From positions 1 to 64,000 of the forward strand of contig JAAYMC010000052.1 of NCBI GenBank assembly GCA_012521555.1: a stretch of 64,000 bases of DNA, read 5' to 3'. Within the stretch, counting starts at the first letter, position 1; each line of letters starts with the position of its first letter. Shown piece after piece: positions 10,888-20,587 of this stretch. Source of the stretch: Clostridiales bacterium. Its GTDB lineage: Bacteria; Bacillota; Clostridia; Oscillospirales; Oscillospiraceae. The notes under the pieces are model-generated. The model was not told the DNA's origin. It was given only the letters and a program-made list of their open reading frames with translations, and did no database searches. The position numbers were made by a program, and so were the translations under genes.

Positions 10888-11964
10888 ATGAGTGCTGTCA
10901 CCATAAAGCAAAGCGCGCGGCTTCGCGCCGTGTCGTACTTAAACGTCCTGCTGTGCCTGCTTGTCGTTTTCATCCACGTCTCCTCCCACCCCGTCTCCAC
11001 GCTCGACAAAAAGAGCCTTGCCTTCGCCCTCGTCTATATTCCGTGGCGCTTTTCCTCGTTTGCCGTCCCGGGCTTTATCTTCCTCGGCGGCCTGCGCACA
11101 TTTCTAAAGCCCCCGGATCAAAACGGCTGGCGCGCATTTTACTTGGGGCGCGCGCGCCGCGTCTTTTTACCCTACCTCGTCTGGAGTGTTGTCTACTATA
11201 CATACTTTGTCCTACGAGGCTTTGACACGCTCTCCCTCTCCCGCTTTGCATACGGACTTGCCACCGCCACAATCTTCGGCCCTTTTTACTTCATCATCGT
11301 CATTTTGCAGTTTTATCTCCTTACTCCTCTCTGGAAACGGGTGACGGAGCGCGTCTCCCCGAAAATCGCCGTCCCCGTAGCGGTTGTCGCGACGCCTCTG
11401 TTTTATCTAAACTTCCCGTATCTCCTGCGGGCAATAAATCCCTCGTGGGATTTTATGTACACCGATCGCCTTTTTCTCACCTACCTTGCCTACTTTGTCA
11501 TAGGGTGCTACGCCGGCAGCCGGTACGAGGCGTTTGTGCAATGCATCCGGCGGCGCCTTGGCGCGCTCGCCGCGGCGTTTTTGCTGCTTTGCGCGCTGGA
11601 TATCGGGCTCGGGTGGGCCGTCTATACGGGGCGTCTTGCGTTTCCCCTGCTTGAGTATGTTCATTACCTGTACTGTCTTTCCGCCGTCGCCTTCTTAATG
11701 GCCGCGTTTTCGGCGCATGAAGGGAAACTTCCCTGTCCGCGGCTCCTGCGCGCCGTGGATGAGGTGAGCTTCAGTATCTATCTCCTGCACGGGCTTATCA
11801 TCTATCTGTGCAACGAGTGGATGGCCTATCTCGGCATCCGCCGCATCGGCGCCCAGTACGCCCTGCGCACCGTCTTTGTCTATACCGCAACGATTGCCCT
11901 GTGCGTCGGCTCCCGGGCGCTATCGAGGCGCCTTATAGGCAGAAAACGCAGCGCGGCGCCTTAA
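10888..11964 (+). CDS. Acyltransferase-3 family integral membrane protein
   Basis: Multiple TM helices, N-terminal LLCLLVVFIHVSSH, SFSIYLLHGLIIY; ATG at 10888 preferred over the ORF-track start at 10465. Confidence 0.82.
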   Translation: MSAVTIKQSARLRAVSYLNVLLCLLVVFIHVSSHPVSTLDKKSLAFALVYIPWRFSSFAVPGFIFLGGLRTFLKPPDQNGWRAFYLGRARRVFLPYLVWSVVYYTYFVLRGFDTLSLSRFAYGLATATIFGPFYFIIVILQFYLLTPLWKRVTERVSPKIAVPVAVVATPLFYLNFPYLLRAINPSWDFMYTDRLFLTYLAYFVIGCYAGSRYEAFVQCIRRRLGALAAAFLLLCALDIGLGWAVYTGRLAFPLLEYVHYLYCLSAVAFLMAAFSAHEGKLPCPRLLRAVDEVSFSIYLLHGLIIYLCNEWMAYLGIRRIGAQYALRTVFVYTATIALCVGSRALSRRLIGRKRSAAP

Positions 11965-12022
11965 GGGTAGCTAAAGGGAAAACACGGCGCTTGCCATATT
12001 GAGCGGCACTGCGGCGCGCCAC

Positions 12023-12054
12023 GACTGTTCGGTGCACCATGACTGTTCGGTGCA
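12023..12054. repeat. Two tandem copies of GACTGTTCGGTGCA at an 18-bp period
   Basis: GACTGTTCGGTGCA at 12023-12036 and 12041-12054. Confidence 0.9.
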
Positions 12055-12101
12055 AATTTTTCGCCGTTGTCCGTGTTTTTCAATACTTCGCAGCGCGAGC
12101 A

Positions 12102-12138
12102 GGAAAAAACGCGCCGGAAAATCCGGCGCGTTTTTTTG
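12102..12138 (+). terminator. Intrinsic terminator downstream of the acyltransferase gene
   Basis: ACGCGCCGG AAAAT CCGGCGCGT then TTTTTTT. Confidence 0.85.
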
Positions 12139-12189
12139 TGTTTATGCTGTTTTCTCAGGCGGCCATCTCACAGCCGCGCCGCAAAAGCC

Positions 12190-13431
12190 TTACTCCTCTT
12201 CTCTCCCCGCCTGCTCCAGCTCCTGCCGCCTTCTCTGGTAAACCGGATAGACGATGATAAACGCCGCAAGCCCTAAAACGATGGGGACGACGCCGAATTT
12301 AAACATGGTTGAATAGTCCGAGAGCTTGAGCACAATACTTCCATACAGCGGGCCGGTGAAAAGGGCCAGGTCGATGCCCGTGTACAGCGTGTTGCTGGCG
12401 ACGCTGCGCTTGATCGGCGGGACGGACTGCATGCACATCGCCTGAAGGGCCGGCGTCGTCGCGGCGGTGCCGAGGGCCGAGAGCACGGAGGCGAAGAGAA
12501 TCGGCGGCAGGGTTTTTGAATAGCCGACGACGAGGTACGACGCGATGAGAAGGAACATCCCCGGTATGACGACTTTCTTGTAGCCGTAATGGTCCATGAG
12601 GTAGCCGGCCAGGGGACGCGATACGACGAGCACAATCGCCGTGACCAGGAAAAAGAGGTTCATGTTGTCGATTCCGCTCACGCGGCCGAAGTCGAGGAGG
12701 TAGGACACATACAATGCCGACGCCACGCTCATAAAGAAGTTGACGAACGTCGTCGGAAGCGCGTGTACCGTGATGATGTTCTTATACCACGCGCCCACGT
12801 TCTTTAACGCTTCCTTCGGTTTTACGTCCGGGCGGAGCATGACGCAGGGGATGACCGCGATGGCCAGCGCCACGGCCGCGAACAGGAAAACGAGCGTAAA
12901 GCCGCTGTCCGCGCCAAGCAGCCTCTCCCCGAACCGCTCGAGCGAGTCGCCGATCGTGGGACCCACAGCCTGCCCGATGGCGCTGCTGATGCCGAAGACG
13001 CCGATGCCCGTTGCCATCTTCTCCGGCGGCAGCGCGTCGCTGGCGACGGTCATGTTCAGCGCGCCGACGAAGCTGTACTGCACGCCGTGGAGGAAACGGA
13101 AGAATATAAAGGCCGGGATGCTGCGAAACAGCGCGTACCCGATGTTGACGACGGACCCCAGAATCGAAATAAAAATCATCAGAAGGCGCTTGTCGACTCG
13201 TGTCATCAGCGGGCCTGATATCGGGCGGATTGCAAGAGCCACGCCGAAAAACATGCCGGTGAGGAACCCCATGAGGACGGGCTCCGCGCCGAGGTGCTTG
13301 GTGTAGGTGGCCACGAGCGTGTTCACCGCGAAGTGGGAGACGCTGAGGAAAAATTGCGCGAGCATGGCGCAGGTGAAGTTGCGCGTCCAGATCGTGCTGC
13401 GGGGCGTGAGCCTTTCGTGGGATGATGCCAT
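12190..13431 (-). CDS. MFS transporter
   Basis: 12-TM pattern; Gly-rich cytoplasmic loop motifs (RPISGPLMTRVDKR, RPLAGYLMDHYGYKK). Confidence 0.9.
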   Translation of the reverse strand: MASSHERLTPRSTIWTRNFTCAMLAQFFLSVSHFAVNTLVATYTKHLGAEPVLMGFLTGMFFGVALAIRPISGPLMTRVDKRLLMIFISILGSVVNIGYALFRSIPAFIFFRFLHGVQYSFVGALNMTVASDALPPEKMATGIGVFGISSAIGQAVGPTIGDSLERFGERLLGADSGFTLVFLFAAVALAIAVIPCVMLRPDVKPKEALKNVGAWYKNIITVHALPTTFVNFFMSVASALYVSYLLDFGRVSGIDNMNLFFLVTAIVLVVSRPLAGYLMDHYGYKKVVIPGMFLLIASYLVVGYSKTLPPILFASVLSALGTAATTPALQAMCMQSVPPIKRSVASNTLYTGIDLALFTGPLYGSIVLKLSDYSTMFKFGVVPIVLGLAAFIIVYPVYQRRRQELEQAGREEE

Positions 13432-13688
13432 AAACTTCCTCCGTTATGAATCCCTTAGAGATGCATTCATTTAAGGCAATTTTAACAAATTTTTCGCCGC
13501 TCGTCACGGGGGAAATGTGAATATGGTGTTTTGCACAGCTTTGCCTCGCTATATATAGTGTTTTTGCCAAACCGCTCGTGGCGCAACAAGGAGCCTGCTT
13601 TCTTGCATTTGAAGGTTTAAGGCGTCGATTTTGCAAATTCACCAAATTCTGTCCGGTATGTTCTCCGCAGTATTAGAGGATTTATGCG

Positions 13689-13717
13689 TTGCTTTATAGG
13701 ATTTTTCGGGGTAAAAT
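13689..13717 (+). promoter_or_regulatory. Predicted sigma-A promoter for xpt
   Basis: TTGCTT (13689-13694), 17-bp spacer, TAAAAT (13712-13717). Confidence 0.5.
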
Positions 13718-13760
13718 ACAGTATCATGTTGAATAACTTGCGAAAAAGGGGTTGGAATTC

Positions 13761-14333
13761 TTGAAACTCCTTGAAGAGCGCATCCTTAAGGAGGGCAAGG
13801 TTAAGGAAGGCGGCATCCTTAAGGTGGACTCTTTTCTGAACCATCAAATGGATATCGGACTGTTTGAGGAGATGGCGGAAGAGCTGTACCGCCTGTACGG
13901 CTCGGAGAACGTCACCAAAATCCTCACACTGGAAGCCTCGGGCATTGGTATCGCGTGCATTGTCGGCCAGCGGTTCAAATGCCCTGTCATTTTTGCAAAA
14001 AAATCGAAGACGAAAAACATCGACGGCGCGGTCTACACGGCCGAGGTAGAGTCCTTCACGCACGGGAAAACGTACGAAATCATCGTCTCGAAGGACTTCC
14101 TGCACCCAACGGACCGCGTTCTTATTATTGATGATTTTCTCGCCAACGGCTCGGCTCTTTCCGGCCTTGTCAAAATCGTCGAAGACGCCGGGGCGACGCT
14201 CGTCGGCGCCGGCATCGCCATTGAAAAGGCGTTCCAGCCGGGCGGGGACATGCTCCGCAAAAAGGGCGTGCGCATCGAGTCCCTGGCAAGAATCAAGTCC
14301 TTACGGGAAGACGGCGGAATCGAATTCTGCTGA
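13761..14333 (+). CDS. xpt: Xanthine phosphoribosyltransferase
   Basis: (M)KLLEERILKEGKVKEGGILKVDSFLNHQMD; PRPP-binding VLIIDDFLANGSALSG; TTG start preferred at 13761 (ORF track starts at TTG 13752). Confidence 0.92.
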   Translation: MKLLEERILKEGKVKEGGILKVDSFLNHQMDIGLFEEMAEELYRLYGSENVTKILTLEASGIGIACIVGQRFKCPVIFAKKSKTKNIDGAVYTAEVESFTHGKTYEIIVSKDFLHPTDRVLIIDDFLANGSALSGLVKIVEDAGATLVGAGIAIEKAFQPGGDMLRKKGVRIESLARIKSLREDGGIEFC

Positions 14334-14390
14334 ATTTCCGGAAAATATAATCTTAAGTCGCGAAAACAAGATTGTAGGAGGATTAAAAGA

Positions 14391-15584
14391 ATGAAAAAAG
14401 TACTCGCACTTATTCTGAGCCTTGCGCTGCTCATCGCCGTGGCTGCCTGCGGCGGCGGGAAAGAGACAAGCTCCCCCGCGCCTTCGGCCGGCACCTCTTC
14501 TCCGTCCGAGCCCTCCAAAGGCATAGCCAAGGAAGACCTGAAAATCGGTTTTATCCACATCTCCGACCCGTCCGACAAGGGCTACACCTTTAACCACGAC
14601 CTGGGAACCTGGAAAATGGTTGAAGCGCTCGGCTTAAGCGAGGATCAGATTATCAATAAATACAACGTCGGCGAGGACGAAGGCTGCGCCGCCGCCATCG
14701 ACGAGCTGATCGAAGCCGGCTGCCAGATTATCTTCGCCACGAGCTTCGGCCACGGCAGCTACATGCAGGAAGCCGCCGCCGCCCATCCCGAAATCGAGTT
14801 CTGCCACGCGACCGGCTCCGGCGCCGCTTCTTCGGGCCTGCCGAACTTCCACAACTACTTTACCGCCATTTATGAAGCGCGCTTCCTCGGCGGCATCGCG
14901 GCGGGCCTGAAGCTTAAGGAGCTGGGCGAGACGAAGCTCGGCTACGTCGCCGCGTATCCTTACGCCGAAGTCATCTCGGGCTATACCGCGTTCTATCTCG
15001 GCGCGAAATCCGTTCTCCCCGAAGTGACGATGGACGTCATCTACACCAACAGCTGGCACGACCCCGTCCTTGAGGCGCAGGCCGCGCAGACGCTCATCGA
15101 CGGCGGCTGCAAGGTCATCAGCCAGCACTCCGACTCCACCGCCCCGGCCACGACGGCCCAGAGCAACGGCGTGTTCCAGGTCGGCTACAACGCCGATATG
15201 ATTGACGCGGCGCCCAACGCCTCCATCATCTCCGCGCGCAGCGACTGGAGCGTCTACCTCATCTACGCCGTCACCCAGCTCATGAACGGCGAGCCCATCG
15301 CCACCGACTGGTGCGCCGGCCTTTCCGAAGGCGCCGTCTACATGAGCCCGCTCAACGAGGCCATCGCCGCCCCCGGCACGAAGGAAGCCATTGAGAAGGC
15401 CAAGCAGGACATCATCGACGGCAAGCTCCACGTCTTTGCCGGACCGCTCACGGGCTCGGGCGTCAACTTCAGCGGCGAGACCGAGACCATCACCATCCCC
15501 GAAGGCGAATGGTTCGAGGAGTCCAAGAAGCAGTCCGCCCCGTACTGGTTCTATATCATCGACGGCATCAACGTTCTCGGTTAA
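14391..15584 (+). CDS. BMP-family ABC transporter substrate-binding lipoprotein (probably nucleoside/purine)
   Basis: Lipobox LLIAVAACGGG; KIGFIHISDPSDKGYTFNHDLG and GCQIIFATSFGHG typical of BMP-family lipoproteins. Confidence 0.92.
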   Translation: MKKVLALILSLALLIAVAACGGGKETSSPAPSAGTSSPSEPSKGIAKEDLKIGFIHISDPSDKGYTFNHDLGTWKMVEALGLSEDQIINKYNVGEDEGCAAAIDELIEAGCQIIFATSFGHGSYMQEAAAAHPEIEFCHATGSGAASSGLPNFHNYFTAIYEARFLGGIAAGLKLKELGETKLGYVAAYPYAEVISGYTAFYLGAKSVLPEVTMDVIYTNSWHDPVLEAQAAQTLIDGGCKVISQHSDSTAPATTAQSNGVFQVGYNADMIDAAPNASIISARSDWSVYLIYAVTQLMNGEPIATDWCAGLSEGAVYMSPLNEAIAAPGTKEAIEKAKQDIIDGKLHVFAGPLTGSGVNFSGETETITIPEGEWFEESKKQSAPYWFYIIDGINVLG

Positions 15585-15604
15585 CACTCCCTGTATAATA
15601 CGCC

Positions 15605-15655
15605 CGCCCGCACGTGCAAATTTGCCTGTGCGGGCGGCGCGTTTCTTTTGTTTTT
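15605..15655 (+). terminator. Intrinsic terminator between the substrate-binding gene and the ABC ATPase gene
   Basis: CGCCCGCAC/GTGCGGGCG stem followed by a T-rich tract. Confidence 0.75.
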
Positions 15656-15824
15656 TCTCAAAGTGCCAAAATCGGCTAAAATCGTGCCGTTTCGATCTGT
15701 TCCGCATTGCCTTTGGAGGCATTTTATGATAGCATATCTCGTTGTTTATACGGCTGTTTTTGGTGGCACGCTATAAACAATGGAAAGCGCTATCCGGCGG
15801 ATTTAGTTTGGAAAGGGTGGCCTC

Positions 15825-17363
15825 ATGAATCCTGAGATTGCCATTGAGATGAGGGATATCACAAAAACGTTCGGCAACGTCGTGGCCAACAACAAGGTCT
15901 GCCTCGACGTGTACCGCGGGGAGATCCTCGCGCTTCTCGGCGAAAACGGCAGCGGCAAGACGACGCTCATGAATATGCTCTCCGGCATTTACTACCCGGA
16001 CAGCGGCCAGATATTCATCGACGGCAAGGAAGTGACCATCCGCTCCCCGAAGGACGCCATCGAGCTGGGCATCGGCATGGTCCACCAGCACTTTAAGCTC
16101 GTGGACAACCTCACCGCCGCCGAGAACATCATCCTGGGGCTCAAGGGCAAGGGGCGCCTGAACCGGAAAAAGGTCGCGGAAGAGGTTCTCGAAATCAGCC
16201 GGAAGTACGGCTTTGATATTAACCCCAACAAGAAAATCTACGATATGTCCGTCTCCGAAAAGCAGACGGTGGAAATCATCAAGGTCCTCTACCGCGGCGC
16301 GAATATCCTCATCCTCGACGAACCGACGGCCGTCCTGACCGTGCAGGAGACCGAAAAGCTTTTCGACATCCTCCGCGCCATGAAAAAGGACGGCAAGGCG
16401 ATTATCATCATCACGCACAAGCTCAACGAAGTCCTCGCCCTGTCCGACCGCGTCACCGTCTTGCGCAAGGGCGAGACCGTCGGGACGGTCCTCACGCGCG
16501 ACGCGACGGTGATGTCCCTGACGGAGATGATGGTCGGCCGCGCCGTGTCGCTCAACATCGAGCGGCCGGAGCCGGTCAACCCCCAGCCGCGCCTGATTGT
16601 CAACAAAATAAGCTGCGTGAACAAAGACGGCGTCAAAGTGCTCGACAACGTGAGCTTCATCGCCTACAGCGGCGAAATCCTCGGCATCGCCGGCATCTCC
16701 GGCAGCGGCCAGAAGGAGCTTCTCGAAAGCATCGCGGGCCTCGTGCCCTTAAGCCCCGGCAGCAGCATCACCTACTACCCCGAAGGGCCGGACAAGCCCG
16801 TGGAGCTCGTCGGCAAGCGGCCGCTTGAGATCCGCAAGCTCGGCGTCGCGCTCTCGTTCGTGCCGGAAGACCGGCTCGGCATGGGCCTTGTGGGCAGCAT
16901 GGACCTTGCCGACAACATGATGCTGCGCAGCTATGCGGAAGACCGCTTCTTTACAAACCGCAAGGGGCCGCGGCATCTCGCGGAGGAAGTCGTCCGCCAG
17001 CTTCACGTCGTGACCCCGAGCGTCTCCACGCCCGTCAGCCGCCTGTCGGGCGGAAACGTGCAGAAGGTGCTCGTCGGCCGCGAGATCTCGCTCGCGCCGA
17101 AAGTGCTCATGACGGCTTACGCCGTCCGCGGGCTGGACATCAACACGTCCTACACCATCTACGGCCTGCTCAACGAACAGAAGAAAAACGGCGTCGCCGT
17201 CATCTACGTCGGCGAGGACCTCGACGTCCTCCTCCAGCTGTGCGACCGCATCCTCGTCCTCTGCTCGGGGCGGGTAAACGGCATTCTGGACGCGCGGACG
17301 GCGACGCGCGAGGAAATCGGGCTGAGAATGACCGGCGCAAAGGGGGGCGAACACCATGAGTAA
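15825..17363 (+). CDS. Double-NBD ABC transporter ATP-binding protein (YufO/NupO-like)
   Basis: NBD1 LLGENGSGKTTLMNMLSG and ILILDEPTAVLTVQE; NBD2 GISGSGQKELLESIAG, LSGGNVQKVLVGREI, AVRGLDINTS. Confidence 0.93.
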   Translation: MNPEIAIEMRDITKTFGNVVANNKVCLDVYRGEILALLGENGSGKTTLMNMLSGIYYPDSGQIFIDGKEVTIRSPKDAIELGIGMVHQHFKLVDNLTAAENIILGLKGKGRLNRKKVAEEVLEISRKYGFDINPNKKIYDMSVSEKQTVEIIKVLYRGANILILDEPTAVLTVQETEKLFDILRAMKKDGKAIIIITHKLNEVLALSDRVTVLRKGETVGTVLTRDATVMSLTEMMVGRAVSLNIERPEPVNPQPRLIVNKISCVNKDGVKVLDNVSFIAYSGEILGIAGISGSGQKELLESIAGLVPLSPGSSITYYPEGPDKPVELVGKRPLEIRKLGVALSFVPEDRLGMGLVGSMDLADNMMLRSYAEDRFFTNRKGPRHLAEEVVRQLHVVTPSVSTPVSRLSGGNVQKVLVGREISLAPKVLMTAYAVRGLDINTSYTIYGLLNEQKKNGVAVIYVGEDLDVLLQLCDRILVLCSGRVNGILDARTATREEIGLRMTGAKGGEHHE

Positions 17364-18465
17364 CACCCGTCACGATGTGCACGAGCCGCTCGTCCGGATC
17401 GCCAAGCGCGGCGAAATGGCCGCGTGGAAGATGTGGATCATCCGGATAGCGGCCATCTTCCTCGCCCTGCTCACCGGCGCCGTGATCATCCTCCTGCTCG
17501 GGCACAACCCCGTGGCCGTCTATATCGACATGGTCACCGGCTCGCTTGCGACGAAGACGTCCCGCGTGGCCTCGATGAAAATCTTCATCCCGCTCCTCGG
17601 CGCGGCCATCGCCATTGCGCCGGCCTTCAGGATGCGCTTTTGGAATATCGGCGCGGAGGGGCAGATCCTCGCCGGCGCCATCGCCGCGACGTATTTCGCG
17701 CTGTTTCAGTACCGGAACCTTGCGCGCCCCGTGCTGCTTATTGTCATGTTCCTCGCCGCGGCCGTCGCCGGCGGCGTCTGGGCGCTCATTCCCGCCGCCT
17801 TTAAGGCGCGGTTTGACACGAACGAGACGCTCTTTACGCTCATGCTCAACTACGTCGCCGTCGGCATCGTCAAGTATCTGCGCATGGGCCCGTGGCGCAG
17901 CCCCACGAGCGCGGGCTTCCCGAAAATCGATATGTTCGACCAGTCGGCGCGCCTGCCGCTGCTGTTCGGCGTAAATATCGGCTGGGTGCTCGTCCTCGTG
18001 CTGGCCGTCCTCATGTACGTCTACATCCGCTACACGAAGCAGGGGTATGAGCTGACCGTCGTGGGCGAGAGCGTCAACACGGCAAAGTACGCCGGCATGA
18101 GCGTGGGGCGGATTATCGTGCGCACGGCGTTCCTCTCCGGCGCCATCGCGGGCATCGTGGGCTTCCTCATCGTCTCCGGCTCGGCCTACACCTTGAGCGA
18201 CACCACCTCCGGCGGGTACGGCTTTACGGCCATCACCGTCGCGTGGCTGGCCAAGCTCAACCCCATCGTGATGATTATCATCACGGCGTTCCTCGCCATC
18301 CTCACGAAGGGCGCCAACACCATCCAGACGAACTTCAAGATTCCGGCCTCGGCGTCGTCCGTCCTCATCGGCCTGATCTTGTTCTTCATGCTCGGCTGCG
18401 AGTTCTTCATCAATTTCCGTCTCATCTTCCGAAAGGGAAAAAAGCATGAGGTGGCCCGCTTATGA
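17356..18465 (+). CDS. ABC transporter permease (BMP-type nucleoside importer)
   Basis: RMRFWNIGAEGQILAGAIAA motif; multiple TMs; 8-nt overlap with the ATPase gene. Confidence 0.92.
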   Translation: MSNTRHDVHEPLVRIAKRGEMAAWKMWIIRIAAIFLALLTGAVIILLLGHNPVAVYIDMVTGSLATKTSRVASMKIFIPLLGAAIAIAPAFRMRFWNIGAEGQILAGAIAATYFALFQYRNLARPVLLIVMFLAAAVAGGVWALIPAAFKARFDTNETLFTLMLNYVAVGIVKYLRMGPWRSPTSAGFPKIDMFDQSARLPLLFGVNIGWVLVLVLAVLMYVYIRYTKQGYELTVVGESVNTAKYAGMSVGRIIVRTAFLSGAIAGIVGFLIVSGSAYTLSDTTSGGYGFTAITVAWLAKLNPIVMIIITAFLAILTKGANTIQTNFKIPASASSVLIGLILFFMLGCEFFINFRLIFRKGKKHEVARL

Positions 18466-19445
18466 ATATTCTCAACTTCTTTATCGCCTCCGTCCTCTCC
18501 GCATGCCCGCTGCTGTTCGGCACCCTCGGCGAGACGCTGACGGAGCGCTCCGGAAACTTAAACCTCGGCGTCGAGGGAATGATGTTCATGGGCGGCATCG
18601 CGGGGCTTGCCGGCTCGTACTACTATGAGACGCTTTCGGAAAACCCCGTCGTGTGGGTGAGCGTCGTCATCGCCATCGTCTGCTCCTTCCTGTGCGCGGC
18701 CTTCGGCGCGCTCATCTACAGCGTGCTGACCATCACCTTCCGCGCCAACCAGAACGTGACGGGCCTGGCGCTGACCATCTTCGGGACGGGCTTCGGCAAC
18801 TTCTTCGGCGAGCTCCTCAGCAACAGCGCCGGCGGCTACGCCGCCGTGGGGAACGCCACGAAGGTTGCTTTCAACGCGCCGATCTCCGCAACGCTCGCAA
18901 GCTCCTCCGTCGTCGGCAAGCTCCTGTTTTCGTACAACTTCCTCGTCTACATCGCCCTCGCGCTGGCCCTGTTCCTGACGTACTTCATCAACCACACCCG
19001 AACGGGCCTCAACCTCTGGGCCGTCGGCGAGCGTCACGCCGCCGCGGATGCCGCCGGCATCAACGTCACGCGGTATAAGTATCTCGCCACCTGTATCGGC
19101 GGCGGCATCACGGGCCTTGGCGGCATGTACATCGTGATGAACTCGGCCAGCGGCGTCGGCGGCGTGTGGGTGCACAACTGCATCTCCGGGTACGGGTGGC
19201 TGTCCGTCGCCCTCGTCATCTTCGCGATGTGGCACCCGTCCCGCGCAATTTTCGCGTCGTTCGTATTTGGCGCGCTGTCGGTGGCGCGGTTTTACTTCCC
19301 CGTCTCCTTCCTGCCGGACGCGATTTACGAGGTCGTGCCGTATATCGCCACCATCGTGGTGCTCATCTCGGTGAGCATGCGCAGCCGCAGAAGGCTGCAG
19401 CCGCCGGCAAGCCTCGGCCTTGCCTACTTCCGCGAGGAGCGGTAA
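18462..19445 (+). CDS. ABC transporter permease (BMP-type nucleoside importer)
   Basis: LFGTLGETLTERSGNLNLGVEGMMFMG motif; 4-nt overlap with the preceding permease. Confidence 0.92.
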   Translation: MNILNFFIASVLSACPLLFGTLGETLTERSGNLNLGVEGMMFMGGIAGLAGSYYYETLSENPVVWVSVVIAIVCSFLCAAFGALIYSVLTITFRANQNVTGLALTIFGTGFGNFFGELLSNSAGGYAAVGNATKVAFNAPISATLASSSVVGKLLFSYNFLVYIALALALFLTYFINHTRTGLNLWAVGERHAAADAAGINVTRYKYLATCIGGGITGLGGMYIVMNSASGVGGVWVHNCISGYGWLSVALVIFAMWHPSRAIFASFVFGALSVARFYFPVSFLPDAIYEVVPYIATIVVLISVSMRSRRRLQPPASLGLAYFREER

Positions 19446-19483
19446 GCGGGAAGTGCGTAAAGATAATAATTTGCAGAGAAAAA

Positions 19484-19516
19484 AGCCGAACGAAAACCGC
19501 TTCGGCTTTTTGCGTT
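19484..19516 (+). terminator. Intrinsic terminator of the ABC importer operon
   Basis: AAAAGCCGAA CGAAAACCGC TTCGGCTTTTT. Confidence 0.8.
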
Positions 19517-19607
19517 ATGGATGCAAAAAACTAACTGTTGCTACCGTTTCCAGAGTTGTTTCATTGGGTTTTCGTTGTTATTTCATAAGTGACGAGCCTC
19601 AAATCGA

Positions 19608-19640
19608 AAAGCCCACCCGGCATGCCGGATGGGCTTACAA
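19608..19640 (-). terminator. Intrinsic terminator downstream of the YebC-family gene
   Basis: Reverse strand AAGCCCATCCGG CATG CCGGGTGGGCTTTT. Confidence 0.75.
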
Positions 19641-19657
19641 TATGCATTTTACCTGGA

Positions 19658-20392
19658 TTAATCGTCCCTGTCCCAGTTGTGGTAGACGTTCTGGACGTCG
19701 TCGTTGTCCTCGAACAGGTCGAGCATTTTCTCCATGTTCTTGATGTCTTCCGGCTTTGTGAGCTGGACGTAGTTTTGCGGCACCATTTCAATCTGGGCGG
19801 AGAGGAACTTGTACTTCCCTTCCAGCGCGCCGGCAACTTCCGTAAACTTGTCCGGGTCCGTGTACACCTCGAACACGGCCTCGTCCGTCACGACGTCTTC
19901 CGCGCCGGCTTCGAGGGCGTCCATCATGACGTCGTCTTCGGAAAGGTCGCCGTCCTCGTTGTCGATGATGATGACGCCTTTTCGGTCAAACAGCCACGAG
20001 ACGCACCCCGTCGTGCCCATGTTGCCGCCGTATTTGTCAAACGTGTGGCGCACATCGGAAGCCGTCCTGTTGCGGTTGTCCGTCATCGCCTCGACGATGA
20101 CGGCCACGCCGCCGGGCCCGTAGCCTTCGTACGTCACGCGCTCGTAACTGTCGCCGCTGCCGCCGCCGAGCGCTTTTTCAATCGTCCTTTTGATGTTGTC
20201 GCTGGGCATGTTGTTCGCCTTTGCCTTGGCGATGGCGTTGGCAAGGCGCGTGTTATTCGCCGGGTCGCCGATTCCCGTCTCCTTGACGGCGACGATGATT
20301 TCTCTGGCGATTTTCGTGAAGATTTTCGCCCTCTTGGCGTCGACGGCGCTCTTCGTCCTCATGATGTTATGCCATTTGGAATGTCCAGACAT
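19658..20392 (-). CDS. YebC/PmpR-family regulatory/translation protein
   Basis: MSGHSKWHNIMRTKSAVDAKRAKIFTKIAREI signature. Confidence 0.95.
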   Translation of the reverse strand: MSGHSKWHNIMRTKSAVDAKRAKIFTKIAREIIVAVKETGIGDPANNTRLANAIAKAKANNMPSDNIKRTIEKALGGGSGDSYERVTYEGYGPGGVAVIVEAMTDNRNRTASDVRHTFDKYGGNMGTTGCVSWLFDRKGVIIIDNEDGDLSEDDVMMDALEAGAEDVVTDEAVFEVYTDPDKFTEVAGALEGKYKFLSAQIEMVPQNYVQLTKPEDIKNMEKMLDLFEDNDDVQNVYHNWDRDD

Positions 20393-20587
20393 AGATGACC
20401 TCTCCTTGACGCGGGATTAACTAATGCAGCTGACGACTGACCCTTAAAAAGGCGGAAAATATTTTACCACACACGGCGCCGCCTTACAAGTGCGCATTTG
20501 GAGCTGCCAAAGAAAAATTGCCGGATGCGTATAAATCTCCTGAAATGGTCAAAACTAGTACCGTACAATTTAACAGGAGGGCCTACA

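Noticed and set aside
13560-13760. Guanine/xanthine riboswitch upstream of xpt
   Set aside because: Looked for the conserved purine aptamer core and loop-loop pattern by eye; not found, and the likely leader is too short.
14634-15722. 362-aa minus-strand ORF opposite the BMP lipoprotein gene
   Set aside because: Antisense shadow frame; crosses the terminator region at its start and has no recognisable domain.
17200-18447. 415-aa minus-strand ORF opposite the ABC permease
   Set aside because: Composition (Arg/Glu/His/Asp repeats) typical of antisense to a hydrophobic membrane protein in a GC-rich genome.
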